Source: F22 sp963675625 (GTDB lineage Bacteria; Bacteroidota; Bacteroidia; Bacteroidales; Bacteroidaceae). Taken from it: a stretch of DNA of 64,000 nt. Each line of letters opens with the position of its first letter. Position 1 is the first letter of the stretch. A program made the translations under genes and the position numbers. Of the stretch, positions 9,255 through 18,211 are shown in pieces. The notes beneath the pieces are model-generated. The model was not told the origin of the DNA and searched no databases. It saw only the letters and a list, made by a program, of their open reading frames with translations. The stretch covers positions 1,860,001 to 1,924,000 of the forward strand of contig OY776497.1 in the NCBI GenBank assembly GCA_963675625.1. The letters are read 5' to 3'.

Positions 9255-10205
9255 CTATTTGTTTTTTCTGGCGTTACGATATTTCAATGGAGAGATTCCA
9301 ACAATCTTTTTAAACATACGTGAGAAATAATAGCTGTCATCAATTCCGATTTTTCCACTAATCTGGTTGATTTTCATATCCGTCGTTTCTAATAATTGAC
9401 AGGCTCGTTGGATTTTCATCATGTTGAAATAATTAAGTGGACTGTGACCTGTGTTGTTCTTGAAAATATAAGAGAATTGGGAAACTGAGTACCCAATGTA
9501 TTGGGCTAACTGTTTTAATGATAGTTGCTTCTCTAAATTTTCGTTCATATATTTTAATGCAGCATTGATAATGTTTTCATCATTGATTCTATCATTCTGG
9601 TCCCTGTATTTTCTGAAAAGATTTAGATAGATGAAAGTTACAAGGAACCCATATAACAGACAAGAAGTATATCGTAAGTTATCTACGCTATATTTATCAG
9701 AAAGAGTAAGAAACATTTCCTCAAAAATCGTGTTTCTGTCTGTGATACGTGAGGTGCTACCTGGTTGAATGTCTTTTGGCTTGTACAGTTTATCAGTGAA
9801 TTCTGACGCCATCTTACCATCAAAATGAATCCAATATATAGTCCATGGGTCTTCATTATTTGAAGCATAGGTATGCTTTTCACCAATTGGAATAACAAAG
9901 ACTTGATTGGCTCTTACATCATAGTGTTTCCCTTTTACTTCATACCAACCACTTCCCTTAATGCAGTAGATTAGGATATACTGATTAATGGGATCTGTTC
10001 GTTCACGATAGTGATAAGTTGCATGTGGATAATAACCAATAGCGGTAATATAAAGTTGAGAGAGGAAAGAATCTTCTCTCGCAGTGTTGTTGATCATGGC
10101 TGGTAATATAATTGATCGCTCACCAGCAAAGCCTTCACCAATTTTTAGCATACTTTCTAGGTATTGTGTGCCGACAAAGATATGTAAAGTTTTTACAATT
10201 GGCAT
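9255..10205 (-). CDS. AraC-family transcriptional regulator
   Basis: A 316-residue regulator. The N-terminal ~190 residues form a cupin-like sensor domain (YVIPIGEKHTYASNNEDPW with conserved His/Glu/Trp pattern), and the C-terminal ~100 residues form two helix-turn-helix units ending in the AraC signature region YYFSRMFKKIVGISPLKYR. It is transcribed divergently from the galactan locus across a 354-bp intergenic region, so it most likely controls that locus in response to a galactan-derived sugar. Bacteroidales galactan loci often use hybrid two-component regulators; none is present here. Confidence 0.9.
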   Translation of the reverse strand: MPIVKTLHIFVGTQYLESMLKIGEGFAGERSIILPAMINNTAREDSFLSQLYITAIGYYPHATYHYRERTDPINQYILIYCIKGSGWYEVKGKHYDVRANQVFVIPIGEKHTYASNNEDPWTIYWIHFDGKMASEFTDKLYKPKDIQPGSTSRITDRNTIFEEMFLTLSDKYSVDNLRYTSCLLYGFLVTFIYLNLFRKYRDQNDRINDENIINAALKYMNENLEKQLSLKQLAQYIGYSVSQFSYIFKNNTGHSPLNYFNMMKIQRACQLLETTDMKINQISGKIGIDDSYYFSRMFKKIVGISPLKYRNARKNK

Positions 10206-10559
10206 AGCTTGTCGTAAAATTATTTATTTTTTTAATTGCAATGAATTGATCTATTAGTCAAAATTCACATCGTAATTTTACAATTAAAATAACGAATAAT
10301 CTTGATTTGAAACGTGCTCTGAATGAGTGTCTTTCTATATTGTGTATTTAGTCTCCTTTTAAGAATAGTAATGAGCTATATCCAAATGTTTTTTCTGATC
10401 TTCAGATATTTGAGGCCGATTTTGATCTTAGGATGATAGGACTTAGATTGTAATTTTCCGTAATATAGTCTATCTTTTATATAAAAATATCTATTCCTTG
10501 TTATGGCCGGAATCTGTATTTTTGTCTCCGATTAAAAACCTTGATATAACAATCTAATA
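10206..10559. other. Divergent regulatory region of the galactan locus
   Basis: This 354-bp AT-rich gap separates the AraC gene and the galactanase gene. It holds a TATTTTTG box at 10517-10524 (candidate -7 element for the galactan operon; TTG at 10498-10500 is a poorly spaced -33 candidate) and a perfect dyad TCTGA-TCT-TCAGA at 10394-10406. GTAATTTT occurs twice (around 10272 and 10450). No convincing 17-bp direct repeats of the classical AraC type were identified. Confidence 0.4.
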
Positions 10560-12137
10560 ATGAAAAAGAAATTTCTCACTGACAAATTATTCGTTTTTGG
10601 GCTTTCTCTTTCCTGCACTTGTATGGCCTGTTCGAGCAGTACGCCTAAGGCTATGGAGGAAGTTGAGCCTATAGTAAAGATTCAGCAGTTGCCGAATGGC
10701 AATTTTGAACAGATGCTTTCCAATTGGACTGTTGATGGAGATGGATCTGCTGTTTCAATTGGTGATGATGGCTGTGATGGCAGTAAATCACTTGTATTTA
10801 CATCTTCTTCAGCTGGCACGCTTTCCGTGTCACAATCTATTAAAAATTTAGAAGATGGTTACTATGACTTGGAATTTTACGCCAAGAATCAGGATGGAAA
10901 TCATACTTTTTATGTTGATGCTAATGGTCGAAAAACAGCCGCTGAGGTCTCTGCTAACGAATGGAAGAAATGTTTCGTTCGTGGTATAGAGGTTAAGGAT
11001 GGACAATTGACGGTAGCCCTTATACAGACTTCTACTGAGCCTGGAAAGAGTGAAATCGATGGTCTGAAATTAATCTGCAGAGATGGCGACCAGGTTTTTC
11101 TGAAGGGTGGTGATATTTCCTTGCTTTCTTATGTGGAACAAAATGGAGGTATATATTACGACAATGGTCAGGCTGATGACTGTCTCGAAATTTTGAAGAA
11201 TAATGGGATGAATATTGTCCGCTTGCGTCTTTATAACGACCCTGGCAATAAGGATTATTCTCCATCCGATGAGATGCCTGCTGGCATTGAGGATGAGACT
11301 GATATCCTTCAACTAGCTAAGAGAGCGAAAGAAAAAGGCATGCAGATTTTGTTGACTTTTCATTACAGTGATTACTGGACAAATGGCAAAGATCAGAACA
11401 TACCTCATCAATGGGAAGGTTTGAATGCTGCTCAATTAAAGGAAGAACTCTATGTTTATACCAAATCGTTTATGGAAAAAATGGCGGCTCAAGGCACTAC
11501 TCCTGAATATGTGGCTATTGGAAATGAAATACAAGCTGGTCTGCTCTATCCTTATGGTGCTTGTGACAGTGTGAAAAACATGTGCAGTTTCTTTCAAGCT
11601 GGTTGTGAGGCTGTAAAGGCAGTAGCACCTGAAAGTAAGGTGATTATCCATTTAGATGCAGCTGGTAACAAGGATAGATATAACTGGTTTCTTGGACTAC
11701 TTAAAGACTATAATGTGAGCTACGATATCATTGGTGCATCTTACTATCCTTTTTATACCAATCTTTCTGCAACAAGCGTTTGTCAGTGGACTGATTATGT
11801 GACCGACAAGTTTGACAAGGATCTCATCTTTATGGAGACTGCTTATGCCTGGAATCCAACTTTGGCGGATAATACGGTCGGACAAATTGGTAATAATAAT
11901 CCTTATGATGATATGACAAAAGCTGGTCAAAAGCGTTTTATGCTGGAACTGAGCAATCAGATTAAGAATGTGAATAATCAACGTGTTCTAGGTTATATGT
12001 ACTGGGACCCAATATTCATTAATGTACCAGGAATAGGGTGGAAATTGGGACAGAAAAATCCAATCAATAATACGACACTCTTTGATTTCCAAGGTAATGC
12101 ATTACAGGTTTTTGACGCTTTGAAATACAATAACTAA
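10560..12137 (+). CDS. GH53 endo-beta-1,4-galactanase lipoprotein
   Basis: A 525-residue surface or periplasmic lipoprotein; the lipobox is CMAC with Cys24. Residues ~42-172 look like a beta-sandwich carbohydrate-binding module (NGNFEQMLSNWTV start). The GH53 TIM barrel begins near 180 (FLKGGDISLLSYVEQNGG) and continues with NIVRLRLYNDP. The acid/base is Glu323 in AIGNEIQAG and the nucleophile is Glu426 in FMETAYAW, both as in known GH53 enzymes. It cuts the beta-1,4-galactan backbone of pectic galactan or type I arabinogalactan into oligosaccharides for import by the SusC/D pair. It is the first gene of the locus. Confidence 0.93.
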   Translation: MKKKFLTDKLFVFGLSLSCTCMACSSSTPKAMEEVEPIVKIQQLPNGNFEQMLSNWTVDGDGSAVSIGDDGCDGSKSLVFTSSSAGTLSVSQSIKNLEDGYYDLEFYAKNQDGNHTFYVDANGRKTAAEVSANEWKKCFVRGIEVKDGQLTVALIQTSTEPGKSEIDGLKLICRDGDQVFLKGGDISLLSYVEQNGGIYYDNGQADDCLEILKNNGMNIVRLRLYNDPGNKDYSPSDEMPAGIEDETDILQLAKRAKEKGMQILLTFHYSDYWTNGKDQNIPHQWEGLNAAQLKEELYVYTKSFMEKMAAQGTTPEYVAIGNEIQAGLLYPYGACDSVKNMCSFFQAGCEAVKAVAPESKVIIHLDAAGNKDRYNWFLGLLKDYNVSYDIIGASYYPFYTNLSATSVCQWTDYVTDKFDKDLIFMETAYAWNPTLADNTVGQIGNNNPYDDMTKAGQKRFMLELSNQIKNVNNQRVLGYMYWDPIFINVPGIGWKLGQKNPINNTTLFDFQGNALQVFDALKYNN

Positions 12138-12150
12138 AAATTATGTTGTT

Positions 12151-13488
12151 ATGAAATCAATATTCAAATATATATTCTTTATCTCTGTAATACTGCTCAC
12201 TGTCTCTTGTAAAGAAGATAATTTGCTCCCTGGATTGTGGACTGACAGCTCAGTGATAGAGACTTTCCCTGAAGATATTGTGAACATACAGGGACAGGTA
12301 TCTAGTGAAATAGGTATGTCTAGTGTGACAATTGCATGTGATGCATGGAATATCAATAAGGTATATAACCTTTCCGCTGAAAAGCCAAAGGTCTTTAATT
12401 ATAATTATAAACTTGTGGTTCCTGAGAATGCTACTTTTGATGAGGAATTACATGTAACTGTTACTGATAAGAAAGGAAATGAGAATAAGAAGATTATTGT
12501 CCTGACTTATAAGCCTGATACACAATCGCCTGCTGTTGCAGGTGGATTTCCTTCAGATGTCAATGTTGAATATAATCCATCAGAACATCAGGGAATTTTT
12601 TCTTTCGACCACACTGTAACGGATGACCGTTCTTTGAAGTCTGTTACTATTGACATCCCTTCTTTGGATATCTCCGAGATTATCCCATTAAGTGGAAGAT
12701 CGGTACAATTGGATAAGACGATTACTATTTCTGAACTTGGCAGTTACCCCATGACGCTGACCATTGAAGACAATGGAGGTAACAGAGGGGTATATCAATC
12801 AAATGTTATTGTTATGCTTAAGGAAGAGGAGGATGGCATTGATGACTATGCCCAGATGTATGTTGTCAATGATGATGAAAATGAGATAGATTATATTAGC
12901 GGCTATTATCGCTATATGGATCGTAATGATGCTTATCAGTATTCTTGTACAATTTATGCTCCAAAGGATGGAACACATTTATTTTTCACTCCTACTGAGA
13001 GTCTTACTGGTGATAAGTTTGGGACTAGTCCTTATGTTGCTAGCAAGTTGATGAATAAGAATGGCTATGTTGTTCCTGTTGTAGTTGCCAAGGCTGGATA
13101 TTATTATGTATGGCTAGACATCAAAAATCACAAGTATACATTGACCTCTTTTGAACCAGACACATCAACTTATAGTGGAGATATGATCTTGACTGGTGAA
13201 GGTTTCAGCTTTGCAGATTGGTCGTTTTCTCCAAATATGGAAAATGGTGGGACTTCTTACCGTAAGAGTATTGTGGTGTCTTTGAATTCTTCAGCTACAG
13301 CCCATTCTTATTGCTTTACTGATGGAAGCTGGAACAAAATATGGCGTAACAGTGAAGGTAAATGGTGGTGGTTAGATGACCAGAGTTATGGTGGAAGCAT
13401 TTGTAGCTACAGCCCTGGTAGTGCTACAACGGTTCAGGTTGTTTTTGACACAGCAGAATTGTGGGGAACCATGAAAAAAATCAATTAA
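12151..13488 (+). CDS. SusE/SusF-like surface glycan-binding lipoprotein
   Basis: A 445-residue lipoprotein with lipobox TVSC (Cys20). Ig-like beta-rich domains fill about 40-230, with a linker rich in Glu/Asp (KEEEDGIDDY), and the C-terminal part has aromatic clusters (NSEGKWWWLDD) like those that form sugar platforms in SusE/F and other surface glycan-binding proteins. Sequence in this family is poorly conserved, so the call rests on position between the galactanase and SusC, lipoprotein nature and domain pattern. It probably holds galactan at the cell surface. Confidence 0.75.
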   Translation: MKSIFKYIFFISVILLTVSCKEDNLLPGLWTDSSVIETFPEDIVNIQGQVSSEIGMSSVTIACDAWNINKVYNLSAEKPKVFNYNYKLVVPENATFDEELHVTVTDKKGNENKKIIVLTYKPDTQSPAVAGGFPSDVNVEYNPSEHQGIFSFDHTVTDDRSLKSVTIDIPSLDISEIIPLSGRSVQLDKTITISELGSYPMTLTIEDNGGNRGVYQSNVIVMLKEEEDGIDDYAQMYVVNDDENEIDYISGYYRYMDRNDAYQYSCTIYAPKDGTHLFFTPTESLTGDKFGTSPYVASKLMNKNGYVVPVVVAKAGYYYVWLDIKNHKYTLTSFEPDTSTYSGDMILTGEGFSFADWSFSPNMENGGTSYRKSIVVSLNSSATAHSYCFTDGSWNKIWRNSEGKWWWLDDQSYGGSICSYSPGSATTVQVVFDTAELWGTMKKIN

Positions 13489-13502
13489 TCAAAACAATAG
13501 CA

Positions 13503-16500
13503 ATGAAACAATATATCAACATTATAAGAAAACTGGGACTGATGTCAGTCCTGCTCCTTTCTGCTCTAACGCTGGCTGCACAGACATTAACAGTCAAAGG
13601 TAATGTTAAAGACAATACTAATGAACCAATGATAGGTGCAACAATAAAGATAGAAGGTACAGTATTGGGGGGGATCACTGATTTGGATGGCAATTTTTCG
13701 ATCGCGAACGCAAAAGTTGGTCAAGTTTTAAATGTCTCCTATGTGGGATATGCTATGAAGAAGATTAAAATCACTGGAACTTCGCCTATTAATGTAATCC
13801 TTTCCCCTGATGAATTCCTTGTTGATGAGGTTGTGGTAGTAGGTTATGGAGCACAGAAAAAAACCAATATCTCAGGATCTGTGGTTACTGTCAAAGCTGA
13901 CGAACTTACTACTGCTGGTGATGCTTCCACAAGTTCTATGCTTAGAGGACGTGCTGCTGGTATGAATATTACAGCAAACAGTGCATCTCCTGGTGGCTCA
14001 ATGAACATTTCCATTCGTGGTGGCTTGTCTGGTCAGAATCCTCTTGTTGTCATTGATGGTGTACCTCAATTATCTACTAAAACTGTAACATCAGGTACAG
14101 CTTATAGCGGAGCTGACAAAGATAATGGGCTGATAAATTTGAATCCTGATGATATTGAGACTATCAACATCTTGAAGGATGCATCCGCTGCAGCTATCTA
14201 TGGCTCTGATGCTTCTGGAGGTGTTATACTTATCACAACTAAACGAGGCAAGAGTGGTAAACCGTCCATCTCTTATTCGGGTTCTGTAGCTCTTCAGTTT
14301 ATCAAAGATGCTCCTAGCTTTATGGGGGCTAAAGATTTCATGACAGAGCAAAATAAAATCTTTGATGAACTTGGACATGGCGACGAGAAATATTTTACTC
14401 AGGAACAGATTGATAATTTTGTGGGAAAGGGTACCGATTGGATGGATGAAGTAACACGCACAGGTATCGTAAATGAGCAGAATCTTTCTATTACTGGTGG
14501 TAGTGATGCAACTAAATATCTGATTTCTTTTGGACTATATGATCACAAAGGAATTGCCAAAAATAATGACATGAACCGTCTTTCCAGTCGTGTCAACTTT
14601 GATCAGGACTTCGGAAAGAATATCAAAGCTGGGCTCAATACATCTTTTACTCAAATTAAGTACCATGATGTACCATTGGGTGATGGACGCCAGGACAACT
14701 CTGCATTGATTTACTCCGCAATGACTTATATACCGACTGTCTCTGTTTATGATGAGAATGGTCAGTATTCTGACAATCCCATTCGTTCTAACATTTATCC
14801 CAATCCAGTGTCACTCCTAGATATTACTGATGAAACTATGAGTCGTGACCTTTTTGTGAGCGGTTATCTGGAATATAAGCCTTTCAAAGAACTCACTTTT
14901 AGAGCGACAGCAGGCGTTGATATGAAGGATACACAGGCAGATCAGTATATCCCTACAACTACAATGAAGGGATACAGTCTCAATGGGCAGGCTTCCAAAC
15001 AAAATGCTAAGGCTCAGATGCACCTTATCAATGTTGTGGGTACTTATGCCAAGACTTTTGGCAATATACATGATCTAAGTGTAATGGCAGGTTGGGAATA
15101 TAAGAAGAATTCTTGGAATGGTATGGGAATTGTGGCTTCAGACTTTCCTTATGATGGTGCACTGATGAACAATATTGGTTCAAGTGAACAGGAGAATCCT
15201 AACATAAGTTCTTATAAGGGTGATAATGAGATGGCCTCTTTTATTGGTCGTGTCAATTATACTCTTTCTCAGCGTTATATCATGACTCTTAATCTTCGTG
15301 TTGATGGTTCTTCTAATTTCTCTAGTAAGCATCAGTGGGGAACCTTCCCTGGAGTCTCTTTAGCATGGCGTATGAACGAGGAGAAATTTCTTAAGAATGT
15401 CAATTGGATTAGTAACATGAAACTACGTCTTGGTTATGGTCAAACGGGTAATGCTGGTAATCTGACTGGTATTAATACTTATTATACCGTATCACGTGGA
15501 TCTTATGTCATGAATGGTAATCTTGTAAATGGTATTGGTCTCTCTAAACTCGGTAACCCAGATTTGAAGTGGGAGACTCTGACAGATTTAAATATTGGTC
15601 TTGATTTTGGTTTCTGGCGTAATCGCCTTTCAGGATCTATTGATCTTTATCAGCGTACTCGTAGTGATGTCATTATGGCAAAAAATTTGATGTCGTATCA
15701 GGAGATTAATACTATTGATTACAATTCTGCAACGCGGTATCGTTCAAGAGGTATTGATTTCTCTGTCCATAGTGTCAATTTTGACACAAAGCATTTCGGA
15801 TGGACTACTGATTTGAACTTATCTGTCTATCGTAACAAGACAATCCGTCGTGATGCAGACTTTATTCCTTTGCCATATCAAGCATGGAAAGAAGATTGGA
15901 ATAACATCTATGGATACAAGACAAATGGTTTGATACAGCCTAATGAGAGTTATGCTCATCTTCCGTCCTCTACTGCTGGCGCTATCTTATATCAGGATCT
16001 CAACGGCTATCAGCTTGATGAAAATGGAGAGAAAATGCGTGATAAAGAGGGCCGTTATATTTTGAAGTCGGGAGCAGATGGTACTCTTGATGATGCTGAT
16101 ATGGTCTATTTACATAATTCTACTCCAATTCCTTTTAGTATTAATAATACTTTTCGATTGGGTAAATGGGATGCCAATATCTATATGTATGGCTCTTTGA
16201 ATGGTTGGAAGATTAACGATGTAAAATATCAGTCTGTCTACGGTATCCAAGACCTTACTTATGGTGTTAATGCTCTTACAGATGTAAAAAAACGTTGGTC
16301 ATATGGCAATCCTACTGGAACGATGCCTGGTGTTGCAGAAGCTAACTCTGGTATTGATCCTAAAAGTAGTGACTTTTTCCTAGAAAAAGCTTGGTATTTG
16401 CGTCTTGATAATGTTTCTATCGGTTACAGTTTCCCTGTTAAATGGTTTGGTGGTGCGGTGAAGAATGCTCGTGCCTATGTTGCAGGTCGTAACCTTTGTG

Positions 16501-16601
16501 TGTTTACTCCATATAATGGTATGGACCCTGAAACTGGCAATGGTATAGGTGCCTATCCCAACCAGTGGTCTGTAGCTTTTGGTTTTAACTTGAAATTTTA
16601 A
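13503..16601 (+). CDS. SusC/RagA-type TonB-dependent glycan importer
   Basis: A 1032-residue outer membrane transporter. The signal peptide ends LTLAAQ; a carboxypeptidase-regulatory-like domain follows (GNVKDNTNEPMIGATIKIEGT), then the SusC signature VDEVVVVGYGAQKK leading into the plug and a beta-barrel ending in Phe (AFGFNLKF). The frame is open from 13461, inside the previous gene; the Met at 13503 gives a normal signal peptide and is chosen. It imports galacto-oligosaccharides with the SusD lid encoded 12 bp downstream. Confidence 0.96.
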   Translation: MKQYINIIRKLGLMSVLLLSALTLAAQTLTVKGNVKDNTNEPMIGATIKIEGTVLGGITDLDGNFSIANAKVGQVLNVSYVGYAMKKIKITGTSPINVILSPDEFLVDEVVVVGYGAQKKTNISGSVVTVKADELTTAGDASTSSMLRGRAAGMNITANSASPGGSMNISIRGGLSGQNPLVVIDGVPQLSTKTVTSGTAYSGADKDNGLINLNPDDIETINILKDASAAAIYGSDASGGVILITTKRGKSGKPSISYSGSVALQFIKDAPSFMGAKDFMTEQNKIFDELGHGDEKYFTQEQIDNFVGKGTDWMDEVTRTGIVNEQNLSITGGSDATKYLISFGLYDHKGIAKNNDMNRLSSRVNFDQDFGKNIKAGLNTSFTQIKYHDVPLGDGRQDNSALIYSAMTYIPTVSVYDENGQYSDNPIRSNIYPNPVSLLDITDETMSRDLFVSGYLEYKPFKELTFRATAGVDMKDTQADQYIPTTTMKGYSLNGQASKQNAKAQMHLINVVGTYAKTFGNIHDLSVMAGWEYKKNSWNGMGIVASDFPYDGALMNNIGSSEQENPNISSYKGDNEMASFIGRVNYTLSQRYIMTLNLRVDGSSNFSSKHQWGTFPGVSLAWRMNEEKFLKNVNWISNMKLRLGYGQTGNAGNLTGINTYYTVSRGSYVMNGNLVNGIGLSKLGNPDLKWETLTDLNIGLDFGFWRNRLSGSIDLYQRTRSDVIMAKNLMSYQEINTIDYNSATRYRSRGIDFSVHSVNFDTKHFGWTTDLNLSVYRNKTIRRDADFIPLPYQAWKEDWNNIYGYKTNGLIQPNESYAHLPSSTAGAILYQDLNGYQLDENGEKMRDKEGRYILKSGADGTLDDADMVYLHNSTPIPFSINNTFRLGKWDANIYMYGSLNGWKINDVKYQSVYGIQDLTYGVNALTDVKKRWSYGNPTGTMPGVAEANSGIDPKSSDFFLEKAWYLRLDNVSIGYSFPVKWFGGAVKNARAYVAGRNLCVFTPYNGMDPETGNGIGAYPNQWSVAFGFNLKF

Positions 16602-16612
16602 AATAGATAAAG

Positions 16613-18124
16613 ATGAAAATATTAAAATACTTGTCAGTGGCATTATTGCTGCTAGCAACAATAGGGTGTAGCCTCGATAGAGAAGATTATACGGAGATAT
16701 CTCCAGATACATTTCCTAAGAGTGGGAGTGACTTACGTTTGGCTCTTAATGCTCTTTACTATGAGTTTGGGAGTGGCTATTGGAATGGCGAAAGCATTTA
16801 TAGTGCTAATTATGGTGGTTATCAAGTCATTAGTGATATGACAAGCGATGATCTCTGGAGTAGTTGGGGCTGGGAATCAGACAATCTATATTATCATCAG
16901 TGGTTTGCTACGGTTACTGGGGATATTCAAAGTCATTGTTATCAGAATTTTTCTCACTATCAATTCCTTTCTAAAACTCGTAATACAATTCGTCGTATTG
17001 AGGAATCTAGTGCGCCAGAAGACGAGAAAAAATTATATATAGGTGAGGCTAAGGCTTTGCGGGGTTGGATGGGACTCTATCTTTATGATATGTTTGGACC
17101 TGTTCCCGTTGCCTCTGATGAAGTTTTAGATGATCCGCAGACATTCAATTATATTCCTCGTCTAACAGATGAAGAATATGACGCATTCATGGAGGCTGAT
17201 CTTCGCGATGCTATCGTTGCTCTTCCTGAAAAAGCTAGTGCTGTTGGTCGAATGACAAAAGGTGCAGCTATGATGATTCTTTTGAAATACGATATGATTA
17301 GAGGAAAATATGAGGATGCTGAACAGCTCTGTCGTGATTTGACGGCTATGGAGGGTAAGGTATACAATCTACAGCCTGATTATAATTATGTATTCTCTAA
17401 GGAGGGTGAAGGTAATGATGAAATTATTCTTCAAATTCCAGCTAACAGTTCCTCCTCTTGGACGGCCAATTACATAACTGCTTCAATTCTACCGTCAGAT
17501 ATGCCTTGGACTGACAAGAGTACTGGTTGGGGTGGATATGTGATGCCATGGGATTTCTACAACACTTTTGAGAATGGTGATGTAAGAACTAAGAATATCA
17601 TTACTGAATATATTAATAATCAGGGTGTTCTTCAGACTAGAGATAATAATTCACAGCTTTCTTATGGTGCACTTCCATTGAAATATGGTAAAGATCCAAG
17701 CATGTCTGGTGCACAGAGTGATTTAGACCTTGTTGTTTATCGTTATTCGGATGTGCTCTTGACTTTAGCTGAGTGTATCAACCGTAATAATCAAATACCA
17801 ACTTCAGAGGCCGTGGAATTGGTGAACCGTGTACGTCATCGTGCAGGTCTTGTTAATCTTTCGTCTGATCAGACTGTTTCTTATGATGCTTTCAATGAAG
17901 CTCTTTTGATAGAGCGCGGGCATGAGTTTTATTTGGAAGGACTTCGTCGTCAAGATTTGATTCGTTTCGGGAAATATGTAGAATATGCTAATAAGCGTAT
18001 ATCTGATGCCAATAGTAATGGTAAGTCATATTTTGCCATAGATGACAGTCATAAACGATTTTGGATTCCACAGACTTTTATTGATGAATCAAAGAGTAGT
18101 ATAAAACAGAATTTAGGATATTAA
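16613..18124 (+). CDS. SusD/RagB-type nutrient-binding lipoprotein
   Basis: A 503-residue lipoprotein with lipobox TIGC (Cys20). The TPR-like helical core and the C-terminal SusD motifs are recognisable: AKALRGWMGLYLYDMFGPVP near 140-165, VYRYSDVLLTLAECINR, and the end segment AFNEALLIERGHEFYLEGLRRQDLIRFGKY. It closes over the SusC pore and binds the galactan oligosaccharide at the cell surface. Confidence 0.95.
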   Translation: MKILKYLSVALLLLATIGCSLDREDYTEISPDTFPKSGSDLRLALNALYYEFGSGYWNGESIYSANYGGYQVISDMTSDDLWSSWGWESDNLYYHQWFATVTGDIQSHCYQNFSHYQFLSKTRNTIRRIEESSAPEDEKKLYIGEAKALRGWMGLYLYDMFGPVPVASDEVLDDPQTFNYIPRLTDEEYDAFMEADLRDAIVALPEKASAVGRMTKGAAMMILLKYDMIRGKYEDAEQLCRDLTAMEGKVYNLQPDYNYVFSKEGEGNDEIILQIPANSSSSWTANYITASILPSDMPWTDKSTGWGGYVMPWDFYNTFENGDVRTKNIITEYINNQGVLQTRDNNSQLSYGALPLKYGKDPSMSGAQSDLDLVVYRYSDVLLTLAECINRNNQIPTSEAVELVNRVRHRAGLVNLSSDQTVSYDAFNEALLIERGHEFYLEGLRRQDLIRFGKYVEYANKRISDANSNGKSYFAIDDSHKRFWIPQTFIDESKSSIKQNLGY

Positions 18125-18211
18125 ATGTTTTAATATCAGTAAGTTTGAAAATCGTCTTTTTATAGACACTAGTTTATCTATGTATTTTATTAACAAAAAA
18201 CATAAGAAACA